Shown in pieces: positions 1 through 11,500 of a DNA stretch of 64,000 nt. Below the pieces are notes generated by a model. That model was not told the origin of the DNA and did no database searches. It saw only the letters and a program-made list of their open reading frames with translations. A program made the translations under genes and the position numbers. The first letter of the stretch is position 1. Each line of letters opens with the position of its first letter. This DNA is from Anseranas semipalmata (lineage: Eukaryota; Chordata; Aves; Anseriformes; Anseranatidae): assembly GCA_013399115.1 (NCBI GenBank), contig VXAA01001508.1, positions 590,652-654,651 of the forward strand. The letters run 5' to 3'.

Positions 1-4
1 CCTG

Positions 5-49
5 TCCTCTCCTCTCCTCTCCTCTCCTCTCCTCTCCTCTCCTCTCCTC
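5..49. repeat. (CCTCT)n microsatellite
   Basis: Nine near-perfect tandem copies of a five-base pyrimidine unit at the window edge. The array may continue upstream of the window. It is likely to be length-polymorphic. Confidence 0.95.
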
Positions 50-2744
50 CAAGCTGTTTCTCAACCAGCCACCTTTCCAATGCTGCCCTGAAAATTTCCC
101 TCTCCAGGAGCTGGCCAGAGAAAGGAGAGAGATGATGGAGAGCGGGGAGGGAGAAGAGCCACAGCAGAGAGATCCTAACCTCCTCCAGCAGCTGATTTTC
201 AATCGCTCTCAAAAGATCTGTGTTGTGTCAGGCAGGTGGCAGCGGCATACTGGGGCTTGTGTAGAGGCAGCTGAGCCCGGGGAAGTGAACTTGGATGGGT
301 GCTGAGGGTGCTGATTGTGGGGGAACAATCACATGGGAACCCATCAGAGCAGTCTTTCACTGCTCTCTGGCCTCCTCTTCCCTAATTTCCCGAGTCTTGT
401 CTTAGCCATGGGAGGAAAAAAAATCTTTCTTTTTCTTCTACAAATCAGCCAATGATAATGAAATTCAGTTATGCTTAAGGTTGCTTAAGCTATCTAATAT
501 CCCTAAGAACCCAGAGACAGGCGTGCAATGCCCAGCCCTCCTGCAAAAGCCAGCTTTTCAAAAAGACACTGGTTTCCACACAGGCTGAGTATCTTCTAGC
601 AGAAGGTGTAGCGTAGCTGTGTTAGTTAATCCATGTTAATTAAATTGTTATCAACTTACTAAAAGTTTTCTTTAAGAAAGGCTGGGTTTAGGATTTTTGC
701 TTGCCTTTTTTTTTTTTAATAGAAAAATGCAGCTTCTGCTAAAAAAAGAAAAAGGAAACTTCTGCAAGAAAATGTTAACCTTATTAGTTTTTATAATAAG
801 GGAAAGAGAACTGCAACAGTTTGATTTGCTGTTTTGAAACCAGGGTACTTCACTTGGCTCGAACTGAGTAATGTTTTTTTAATGATATATTTATTACCTT
901 TTTGGATCTAGTTCAACATTAAGCTGTATTTTCCTATGAAGCTGTAACATGGAAGATGTGTCTTAGGCATCTCCTCTGCCCAGCAGCGCTGGCCTTGCTG
1001 GCTAGAGCAGCCCCCCCACTCAGGGTGCTGTCCCCTGGGATGGAGGTGTGGTGCCTCCTGCGTGCCACGTGCCCACAGGCACATCCCCTGCTCCCTGCAG
1101 TTTGTCAGAACGTGCCCACATCTCCTGGCTGGCCTCTGCCCAATACCATGTTCACATCTGATGCGCTGAAAAGCTCTAAATTATCTGATGCTTAAAAAAT
1201 ACCTGCAAAAGCCCCAAATGTAGCTCAAATGTTAAAATTAGGCCATCATGTCCAGCTAGGAGTCTTTCCCTTATTATAAACTGTGTATCAAACTGAACTG
1301 TGAAACAGGAGCATCTGTGGTTGCCACTGTCTTCAAGACCTAGACCTGCACTCCTAGGAGCACCTGACTTCCTCTGTTTAATCAATAAGTGGTCTCAGGA
1401 TTTTGCTGGTGGCTGAGGCTTTCTCAAAACACAGAACCAGACCACAAGTGGCTCGATTCACCCTGATGGAATTTCATTCTGTTTCCCAGAATTACCCCAA
1501 ATTACACTGCTGCAACCACAAAAGGTGTCCTACAGTGTTTTCAAGGATGGTGAATGATAAACCTACATGCGATGCAGACCTCAGTCCTCTGTGGAATGAG
1601 CCTCAAATGGCAAAATTACATGCCATACCTTCTAAGTTGCTCATGGAAGGACGTTACAATTTTTTCTGCTAAGGCTTTAACCAGGCCAGTAGTAGTTGCA
1701 GGACCCAAAGTTAGTCATGCTGGTTATCACCTTCCTTCTTTATTTATCGCAGTGACAAGATGTTGCAGGGACTATACCTAATCTGTCGTGCTCTCCCCAC
1801 CGAGCATCCTACCGGCTGGTCCATGGAGGTATCTGGCTGCTGTGGAGGCCTGGCCACTAGGAAGAGGAAGGAGTGTATGATTTTGGTGGTAAGTAGGCCC
1901 CCCAAGCAACAAAGTGATCCTGGATGGGCTTTAAAACAAGTGTGTTGTTACTGTGTATCAATGAATAGGAAGCAAGTGGCTTCAGAAAATTTATTTCCTG
2001 TGGCTTAAACCTTCAATCGACCCATCATTCACTCGACAGCTGGCAGAAGAGAAAAAAAAATCCATTCTCTTGTGACAGATCAAAGACTTTATGACAAAAA
2101 GGAGGCCAAATTCTGTTCTTTGCTACACAGAAACAAATACTGTACAAACAACTCTCATGTCAAGCTGGTCATCCAGATCTCATACCCATGTAAATAAGAA
2201 CAAAACACGTGGCTGCTGAACTCTCTAATGCTGTCTCTGTGAGCTTTGTATCACCATCCAGATCTCCCTGCTTTGCCATTCTGTCCCCAGTTCCTTTTCT
2301 CAGCAGAATGGTTAGCTGCCTCTCCAACTAATTCACTTTATTTGCTTCAGTGATTGTACCTGGCATCCTCTCCCATATCTTCGGCCGGGCTTTCCTTTAA
2401 TTCTCTCTTCTCTCTGACTTTCTCAGAATATGTTCTCCATGGTATTAAGGATGGATTTACTTCTGAGCAGGGAAAACTACAAAGTCATGAAAACCCTTTG
2501 CGATTCTAATTAGATCTGAGTAATGTATGGCGACAAAGCCAGCCTTACCTATACCAGTAAATGGAAGATCTGGGAACCTTTTGTTTCACTGCTCAGTAGA
2601 GAACTACAGAACTATTTTATTTAATTATAACCAGGGACAATGTAAGTAAGGAGCAACCTGCGTGGCACAATGCTGTAGGCAAGTCAGGCTTAAACAGAAG
2701 ACTTGAGGATCCGTTGGTCCTCATGGTGTATTGTGCCTCAGGGT
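50..2744. other. Non-coding interval, no gene recognised
   Basis: Only short frames (under 95 codons) are open, on both strands, with no splice-site or codon pattern supporting any of them. A T12 run lies at 706-717. Base composition is ordinary, with an AT-rich part at about 600-930. I see no recognisable transposon, RNA gene or conserved-looking block. Confidence 0.6.
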
Positions 2745-2815
2745 TTTTTCTTTGACTTCAGACAAGCCGCTTAAATTTCTCTGCCTCTGCTTCTTCACAG
2801 GTGTCAGGCAAGAAG
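2745..2815 (+). repeat. MIR-type SINE remnant
   Basis: The string around 2756-2815 (a TGACTTCAGACAAG-like part, then CTCTGCCTCTGCTTCTTCACAGGT) follows the MIR core order (TGACCTTGGGCAAG, then CTCTGTGCCTCAGTTTCCTCATCTGT). It is heavily diverged and truncated. The family assignment is from memory of the consensus. Confidence 0.55.
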
Positions 2816-3004
2816 AATGCATATGTGCTTTGTGTGGTAAATGTGCACAAGGAGTTTTAAACAGTGGCAAGTTATATTAGAAATCTTGTCACTGGTGCCT
2901 TGATACAAGGACGAAGGATGTAAGAGGAATGGGAGGAGGCAGGTGGTCTTAGACCAGGTGATCCTTGTCTTTCCCCAAAAATTTCCATGACAGCTGGTGC
3001 AAGG

Positions 3005-3062
3005 CAGTCTATGCTGTGCCTCAGTTTCCCATCTCTCACATGGAGATGACAGGCAATACAGC
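3005..3062 (+). repeat. MIR-type SINE core
   Basis: CTGTGCCTCAGTTTCCCATC at 3014-3033 matches the most conserved part of the MIR core almost base for base. It is followed by a degraded 'TGTAAAATGGGGATGA'-like tail (CACATGGAGATGA). It lies 250 bp from another MIR-like remnant on the same strand, so the two may be separate insertions. Confidence 0.75.
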
Positions 3063-5639
3063 TTCTTCATTGTGTCCATTTTTCACTCTGTTTTCCAAGG
3101 ATTGTCTTCCTCTTTTTGGTGCATGTAGACCAAGACTAATGCTTGACTGAACCCCGAAGCTTTGAAAATTAAATATCGTGCCATCCAGCAAGTTGTTTTC
3201 TTCACCCATAAACAACTTTATCTGGTAATGGAAGAAAGTAGACAAGAACGCATCTGAAAGGAGGGGTGTTAATAGGTTAAAATGAATCCTCCCACCTTTC
3301 CAGAAGTGAATGCACATTTATCTGAATTGCTTGACTGGAGTTGGTTATGTAAATGAATTGTTAATATCTACACATGCTTTATTCTGTTACAATGAAGTCA
3401 CAAATCAAATTAGGACAAAGATTTCACTTTAATTTCTGTGCTTTTCTTCTCCTTTTTCTTTTCAATTACTGCACTTTGTATAATTTTTCATCTAGATCTG
3501 ACAGCTTATTAACAGGATTGAAACCCACAAATTAACATTTTTTAAGCCCACAATGAGAAGAAATGCAAACAGTCCATCAATATATATATTTCCCCCCTAT
3601 TTCTATGTTCTAGTGATTCTTAAACCTCAGTCTCAAGTCTCTCCCCAGTCAATTTTAGGCAAATCCATCTCCTTTCTTTACAAAGCTGAATGCTAGCAAA
3701 GTCACACGCAGGGGACAAACTCATTACCATGGAGGGGGGGTTCTGGCAGCTCAAAGCAGATGCAGACATTTCAATAGATGATGGAGAAGACTGGTGAGCA
3801 CAGCTCCTGTGGACACCTCCAACCTCGCAAATAGTCCCTTCTCCTGACCTGCACGGATACAAAACTTTAAAGAAAATGTTAAGAAAAAAGCAAAACAAAA
3901 CTTGTGTTTGCAGCAGATATTACCCATGCTTTCCAAAGACCAAAGCAATCCAGGAGAGTTCAAACGGGGAGAAGTTGTACGAGTGACTTCAGTGTACCCT
4001 ATGGAACGGATAACAACTCAAAGAATAATTTCGTTGTAGAAGGCATGCTGAGAAATACAATTTCCATTGCAGCAAATCTGGGGGGAAAGAAATCAGTGTG
4101 ATGCTGTTTGTTCCCTAACTGCAGAAAGGCTTTCACAGGGGATAGCATCAATTGCCTGTGCAGTGATCTTGCATGCTTTTGAAAAGAGAACCTGCTCTCT
4201 TTATGGAAGGGGATGTAGCAGTCTGACAAAGGACCTCAGCAGATTAGATCGGACTTCTTCCTGACTCTACGTCTCTTTTATTTGCTTGCTGATAAATTCT
4301 TCCAGTACAGCAGACCTCAGTCTTTTTCCTATCCTCTTGCCTTCCCCACCGACATTGTCATTTGGATTTCTGTGGACCACATTTTGGAGTCCAGCTGAAT
4401 CTTTAGTCAGGTGGAATCAAGTATACCAGAGAACTTCAGAAATAATAGGAATAAAAACCTCAAGGTATATTATTTGTGACCGTGTCATCTCCTCTGCATG
4501 GGGCAGAGGGTCTGCCTGGGGTACGGGGCAGAGACTGAACACCCCCAAACAACCTGGAAATACAGGGAGAATTTTAGGAAGAATACCAGCTCCTGTGCTT
4601 CATAGCATAAGTTACTTGAGAGATGAGGAGAGAGTCGCCTGAAATGCAGGTTCTCTCTCATTTATCTATTCTAATTGTTCTCACATTTTTTCTTGGAAGC
4701 ACATGGTGGCAGTTTCTGACAAAGAACTAGACCGAATAGGGCAGAACCCAGCTATTCGTGTGTTCTCGTGCACCAGTCCTTTCCCCCAGCAACATGGGCT
4801 GCCCCTCACAGCCACCACTCCAGGGTCAGTCTCCCATAAATCTGCATGTCCTCCTGAGAGAGCCAAAAGGCTCCTTGCACATTTCCATAGTAAATCAGCA
4901 TTTTTTGGGTGCAAAAAATATTTCACTGAGAACTACCTGAACAGATAATCCATTAGCAATTGCCTCTCAAATGTCACTCCAGGTGAGACCCACCCAGCTG
5001 TATCTCTGATACCACTTTCACGTCTTTCTTTGGAGGGCAGAAGGGACAGTGTCTTTTAGTCTGTCTTTGCAGGCGAACTGGATCCTAGCAATTATGCAAA
5101 GTTATGAACAAATTACTACATGCCCATGCCTCCAGTGAAGGACTCTGGCACTGACACAGCCCCGCGTGTGTGCATGGCCAGAAGGCCGGCAGCTGTGTGT
5201 GAGCAGTGCAGCACGCATCTGGGCATGTTCCCTTGTTGTCTTTTCTGCATGCTGCTCGAGCCATAGCTTTGGGGTGTGTTTAATGATCGATTCCTCTAAG
5301 AAAACAACACAGGGGAGAAATGACGTCTCCCTCTTTCAACAGTGAGTTTTTTACTTTGCTTACTAACTTGCTCCCTTGAAATTTGCACTCGTGTCTACTT
5401 TGTGAGCGAAAGAAAACAAGTGTGTGTCCATGACTGCCTTTGCACACTACCTGCTTTGCATACACCGACAGGATTTTTAGGAGTACAGGATCAGTTTTGC
5501 TCCCTGTGTCCAGTTCAGAGACACAACGGAGAATCCAGCTTGTAGCTGGAGATATCTTTGGAGAGCAGCCCTGTGTTTGGCTCACCTTGTTGTTCTGTGC
5601 TGCTGCAAGATCCTGGAACAATTGGCACAATTAGACATG
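3063..5639. other. Non-coding interval, no gene recognised
   Basis: Open frames up to about 118 codons (4286-4642, plus strand) resemble no family and lack splice context. A short TA-run lies at 3580-3589 and a G-run at about 3734. A generic mixed-composition region; nothing else supported. Confidence 0.6.
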
Positions 5640-5930
5640 CAGCACTATTTGAGCAGCAATACCTAGTCACAATGGAGCAATTAAGACAATTACTGTACGT
5701 TTTATGTAACAGGACAAATGGATCTCGCTCTTAAAGTCTTTGAAAATCTCCTATAAAAGCTGTAATAATGCATTAATATATTAATCCTGCTAATCCTGTC
5801 AAACTACCCAAGTCTTTCTGTGCAGGGGTTGACAGGAGATCTCAATATTAAGAGGAATAGCAGCAGGCACTTGTTACAGCTGCTTTTTTAACCACTTGTC
5901 TATATCAGGTGTTGCAAATCACTTTGTTTT
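5640..5930. promoter_or_regulatory. Noncoding element copy A of a diverged duplicate pair
   Basis: This AT-rich block aligns collinearly with 8270-8535. Shared exact strings are TTTTATGTAAC (5700), TAAAGTCTTTGAAAATC (5732), GCTGTAATAATGC (5759) and TAATCCTGTCA (5791). Each lies 2,626-2,627 bp before its partner. Identity by eye over the first 100 bp is about 80-85%. It holds several TAAT-type homeodomain cores and no long open frame. It could be a duplicated enhancer or two copies of an ancient exapted repeat; the sequence alone does not decide. Confidence 0.55.
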
Positions 5931-7221
5931 AGTGGATGAAGGGTGAGAAAAAGAAATGGAGAAACTCTGGAAAGTCTCTGTAGACTTGGAAAAGCTCCCC
6001 CGATGTGTGCACACATCCAGTCTTATTGAACCCAGTAAAAATATGACTGTTTGTCATGAGACACAAAACTAAAAGGAGCAGACTGTGGCCAGGAGCAAAC
6101 CTGTAGGGTCTGTGGTATAGAATTCACCAAGCCAAGGAGCAGTCCCAGATAATCCTAATCCCTGCAGCCCCCTCGTGACCACCTCTTGAGGCAGCCCCAA
6201 CCTCTCACAGATGCAAGCTGCCACATCTGCAGTCCAGATACTTTGGAGACCTGAACTGAGGCTGGATCATGTGAGATGGGCCAAACGTAAAGAAAAAAAA
6301 AAGTAACAATAAAAGTAAATGTAAGTTGAAAAAATAGTTTGCAAAATAAAGATACAGGTAGCACAGTTGCAGTATTGTGGTGAAAGGAGGATAGAAATAA
6401 AAGAAAACTTTTTCTATTTAGCTATGTTTAGATAGATCCAAGAGATTTCCCTGATTCTCCATTATCCAGCTGGCAAGCCATTTGCAATACCTTCTTAATC
6501 ACGTGCCTGTGTCTCCTGCTCTTAGGCAAAGCCCATATTCTTAAATTGATGCCAGGGGAGAGGATGCTGATTTGGATATATAAGACTTATTTATTTTTTT
6601 TAAATCCTGCTTGATATACAATTCCAGGTGCAGTCTCTCCCCACATGGATATCTTTGATTCCCAACATAACTTCAAATCAGTTTTAACCCTCCACCCACC
6701 AGACTACCGACTGCCTCCATGCTTAAGTAACTCCTTAACAAGGTGTGAACCTGTTGTAAGACAGCATACTTTTTTCTGCCTGGCATGGCAATGCTGAAAT
6801 CTCAGTGTGAAGCCTTTTTCACACAGCCAACCTTGCATTTCGTAGCAACAAAAAACTTGACAATCACATTTATACAATAATATACATCGCGTTGATACAA
6901 GTAGCTCATTAATAGCTCTTAATTGAGACTAGACACAATGGCTAAGCAGCCACTTTGAGAGGATAATGGGTGTGAGGCGAGTGACCCCTGCTCAGTCTTT
7001 GAGGGATTTCATGGTACCTGGGTTTTCAGAACAGCCTAGGGAAATTAGACACACAATAGCTATAATATTTCACTGAGAATGGGATACCTAGTTTGGACTA
7101 AAAAAATAAAATTCTCAATTTTAATCTTCCTTTATTTTAGGTCTTGATCTGAAAGTCAAGGCTAATGTTTCTTTTCCTAATTTAGAGGTTCATGGATCCC
7201 TTAATGTCTGTGAATTATGCA
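5931..7221. other. Non-coding interval, no gene recognised
   Basis: Ordinary mixed sequence with short A-rich runs at about 6290-6325. No gene, RNA or recognisable mobile element seen. Confidence 0.6.
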
Positions 7222-7299
7222 GATGCCAGTTTAGTTGGAGCTAGTTAAGTAAAGTACTGGGATGCCAGTTTGGTTGGGGCTAGTTAAGTAAAGTACTGG
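7222..7299. repeat. 39-bp tandem duplication (two copies)
   Basis: Units 7222-7260 and 7261-7299 begin with GATGCCAGTTT and end with GTTAAGTAAAGTACTGG. They differ at only two or three positions, so the duplication is fairly recent. Only two copies are present, with no spacer, so it is not a CRISPR or satellite array. Confidence 0.95.
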
Positions 7300-8269
7300 C
7301 TGAAAGCTCAGGAGACATACAAGCAAAGAGTGTGCTTTCTGCACTATCTCAAAAGTACAGGGCAAAAGGAAAGGTGTGGACCCCAGCCCCTCCCTACAGC
7401 TGAGCCCTGCACTCCCCCATTTTAGGAGAGTCTTTGGAAAATTCTGCCCTCATCCTCACCTGCACTGATTTATGCTGATTTGCAACAGGTGAGGTTAGTC
7501 CCTCTATGGCTAAACATCTTTGGGAGTTATATAAAGCATCTAGAGAATGAGAACAGAGGGTAGAGGCTTTGCCCTTTTTCCTGTAAGTTCCCTGTGAACA
7601 TTTTTGAAGGGAAGTTTTTACAGCAAAACACCAAAGTCTATGTGAAGGGACAATGTGAAATTGCCTCTAGAGAAATGCAAGGGAGGTGAGAGTACAGAGC
7701 TTCAGGGGTGTGCAGACCCTGCCTGTATGAGGGGAAAATCAGCAAAGGCAAGTGCTGCTTGTGGTCCCAAAATAAATTAAGAGTGAATTGACTTGTTGGA
7801 GGATGGAGGTGTTAGGGTTACTCCTCTTTGAGCTAGTCATACAAGGAGACCAGGCTGGCACTGGGGAGAGAAGAGGACTAGGCAGCCTCCAGCATGATGG
7901 TCTTCTCCAGTGGGACAGCAGCAGCATCCCAACAACTGGCAGCCACCCGTCTCCCTGTGAGCACTTAATTAAGGTAAAAAACTGTGTCCTCTGAAGGGTG
8001 CCATTTGGCAATAGGGCTGTGGTGTGGGTCTCCAAGTAGCGGGCGATGTGCAGCCCAGGCTCTGAGTCAGCCAGGACGCCATGGGGGCTGCAGAGCCGGA
8101 GCTGGTGATGCAGTGCTAACAAACCTCCCTCTCCCTGTCAGGAGCCCGTTGTAACACCCAGACCAACCCTTGGCATGCGCTGAAAATGCATTCACGCAGC
8201 TTAATTTAAGTAACGCGCTGTGGGAGGGCTGGTGACCTCAGCACCTCATTCTGATAGCAGAATATGTTT
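7300..8269. other. Non-coding interval, no gene recognised
   Basis: The longest frame (7739-8122, minus, 127 codons) shows no domain, signal peptide or splice context. Nothing else recognisable. Confidence 0.6.
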
Positions 8270-8535
8270 ACAAAAATTAAGGTTATTGATTGCAGTGATT
8301 CTTTTCAATCGGCCTATTAATGCCTGTTTTATGTAACGGGACAAATAGATCACAGTGTAAAGTCTTTGAAAATCCCCTGTGAAGGCTGTAATAATGCTTT
8401 AATGTATTAATCCCCTTAATCCTGTCAGACTCCCAAAGAATTTCTGTAAAGGCTGACAGGAAATCTCAATACTAACAGCAGAACCAGCAGCAGACGCTTT
8501 TCAATAGGTGGTTTTTAACTATTTGTCAGTCTGCT
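8270..8535. promoter_or_regulatory. Noncoding element copy B of a diverged duplicate pair
   Basis: Partner of 5640-5930. The shared strings fall at 8327, 8358, 8385 and 8417, with almost no change in spacing over the first 100 bp. Similarity continues with gaps of 1-3 bases through GACAGG (8455) to TTTTTAAC (8512). Preserved spacing between two copies that differ at about one base in six suggests constraint, though only cross-species comparison can show it. No target-site duplication or poly(A) tail marks it as a young transposon. Confidence 0.55.
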
Positions 8536-11500
8536 GGCTTTAAAATAGTCCTCAGTAGAGGGTGAAGAGAAGCTGATGTTTGTGAAGCACGGGGAATGAT
8601 TTTAAGAGGTTTTGTGGTTTGGCTTGTCCTTTTATTTACAGCATGGTAAATCAAAACTATTGCTGGGCATTAGCATGGAGGTGAAGATCACCATTTTACA
8701 TGGTCCTTTTCTATATCTCCCTCTGCCATGTTGCTGGGGTCTGCACAGCACTGGGGTGCTACATCCAAGCCCTTCAGCTCTGGCACCTGCTATGCAGATG
8801 CTGATGTTTGCCCTCGTCTCCTGGGTTCTCGCTGCACCGCACGCTCCTGTGGGTTCACTGTGCTCTGTGAGCAGTCTGGGCATGCTGGTTTGGGGGTTAT
8901 GGGGTACAAATGCTCCACCATGCTGTGGATCTCTTTGCTCAAGTGGTTGAATATAGGGAATAACTTTAAAACAGAAAGAAAAATCAGGTAAGGCCATGGT
9001 AGCAACATAATGGCAGTGCTTCTTTGAAAGGTGGCATCTCCAATTTCAGGCATGTTCTGAGCAGTCTATAATTTAGATGGAGCTGAAGCATTTAGTCTGT
9101 AGGACTTTGTTTTTCCTCCTTCACCTTTTCTTTAACTAGTAAAGAAAATGACATTCTATGTAAAATGTAATAACCAATAATGAATCCTTTAAAGTGCAAC
9201 ATTATCTTTTCAGCACACATTTCCCCTGCACCTCTCCTAATTATTTGATTAAATATGTGCCTTAGTGGGTTTAGTGTTTACTGGAGTGATCAGGATGAAT
9301 TCATTTTCCTTGTAGTGAACAGAAGATAGTGTAACTGGGGATCCTGTGCAGTTACTTGCCTTTGTGATATGGGAGGGAAAAACGAAACAATGACAGCTTG
9401 TGGGATCAGTACAGCCCCTGTATTAACTCCAAGCTTGCTTCTGATTTCATTTACAGCAGTACAAAAGGTTAGTAATTTCACCAAATCAACAGACTTGCTC
9501 TGAGCATGAAAACAGACACTACATGCTCCCTTCTGCTACTCCTAGTGCAGCTGGTGTCTCAGCATCTTCCCTCCCTGGCCAGCTAGTTTAGGAGCAGGTT
9601 TTTCTGTTTGGGGTATAAGCAGCGCACAATGAAGTCCCCTCTCATCATTCACACTGCGAGGACAAAGCCCTTCTCCCTGACTGCAGTGTTTCCTGATGGA
9701 GCAGCAGGGATGGAAGAGCAGGTAACTGTCTAGTTGGGAGTTTCTGACTGTGTAAGAGAGAAACTCAATTTTCTGGAGTTCCTATTCACAAATTAGAGTC
9801 AAGTAAAGCCCACCCAGACACATTTACCCTCCACTGGTGCATTGCTGTTCTTTCTTTTCTTTTATCTGTATTTTCTTTGGTCTGGACTCCTCACTTGGAC
9901 ACAAAACTCTTGATGCACTTCAGCTGGGAACTCCCATGATGAACAATGGAAAACCACAAAGAAATGAAATGACAGTGTGCTGGGGGAATTGTAGTCTACC
10001 CATACCCCACCCAGGAGAATGAAAACACAATGAAGGCAGAGTAGAAATGCCTGTGAAGTACTGCAGCATCATTTATTAATCTCTGGTTTAGTGTACATGA
10101 TGTACGAAAGTGTACAGTTTAGAGGTTTTCATGTAAAGATCAATGTTTTCCCTGGGTAGGCGGAATAATTATTTTCTGACAAGCTTAAACTCTGAGTCAC
10201 CACCAAAACAGAAAGCTGCAAACCTGGAAGGTAGCTCGCAAGAAGCATCACCAGCACGAGGGCTCTCCTGATGCTCTGGGCAGAGCCTAGGTGGAGTGCA
10301 TGGCTCCCCACTGTCCCCAGCAGATATAATGGCTTATCCTGACTCACGCATTTTCCACTTTATCTGGTGCATTGATAGTTTATTTGAGCTAGTTTTACAA
10401 GAATAGCATTCGACATTTTCTTGCTTAATGCATTGGCAATAGCATATATTTTTTTTAACTAGTGCAAGATGCTGTGCCAAGAAAAATCTAATACTCATCC
10501 AGAAAGGATTAACTAGATAGCATAGCAATACCCGTCAGTTTACCCACAGAAGAATGGAAATAGTTTCCTTTGGTGTAACACAGCTTAGATAGTATTTCAC
10601 CTTAACTTTTATGTTCAGACTGTTTGTAGTTCAGAGATAAGTCTTTGCAAGAAAATCGATAATAATTCATGCATGCACAACTCACATCAGCTTCCACAGG
10701 ACATTAGGTTTTGTATTAACATAACTGAAAATTGGAAAGTTCCTTTTTCAATAGAGTAGAGATAACTACTGTTAAGTGCTTTTTCACATGTGTGTGTGAG
10801 TCCTATATGAGGAGGTAGACTGTAAAATAAAGCTTTGTAGTTGCATTGTTTCATACAAGCTTTGCATTGCAAGTGTTTCCGAAAGATAGCATCAAAAATT
10901 CATGACACATTAGACTAGCTTCATTAGAGACACACAGAGATGTAGGTTTCATCTAGAGAATTGTAAATGGCCAATTTGTCATTTCTTTACCTGTTGATCA
11001 AATAAGGATGAGAAATAAGGGAATTTGTAGGTCTGGGACTGAAAGGGAAGGAATGTCTCTTTGGTACCATAAGATGTCTCTCTAATTAGTAGGGGAATGT
11101 CAACAGAACATAGAGCCTCGTGGCCAGGAATTCAAGGGAGAGTAAATATCATATAAAACACAGGCAGTGTTGGCCTAGGGATTATAGATTCCCCAAACCG
11201 TTTTAAACGATACCTCTACTTTCTCTTTGTAATGCTTGCGTTCACTGTCCTATGAAAGAATGAAGTAAATTATATTTGTGGTTTAAAGGATAAAAGATAA
11301 AATATGGAGTCTTTCACTGTTTTGTGATGGCTTTAAAATCTGGGCCAGGTTTGCAATGATCTGTGACAGGTCAGTTCTGTAGCTCAGGTTTATTATGCTG
11401 AAAATCTGCACTGCGAGGCATATTCCAACATAAAAGAAAAGCACTGCTACCCCTAGAATTGAAACAAAGAAAAATAAGCTTTCTGTCGGTAAAAGTTCAT

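Noticed and set aside
4286..4642. 118-codon plus-strand open frame
   Set aside because: No protein family resemblance, no Kozak context, no splice signals.
7222..7299. CRISPR-like direct repeat
   Set aside because: Only two abutting 39-bp copies with no spacers, in a vertebrate sequence; a simple tandem duplication.
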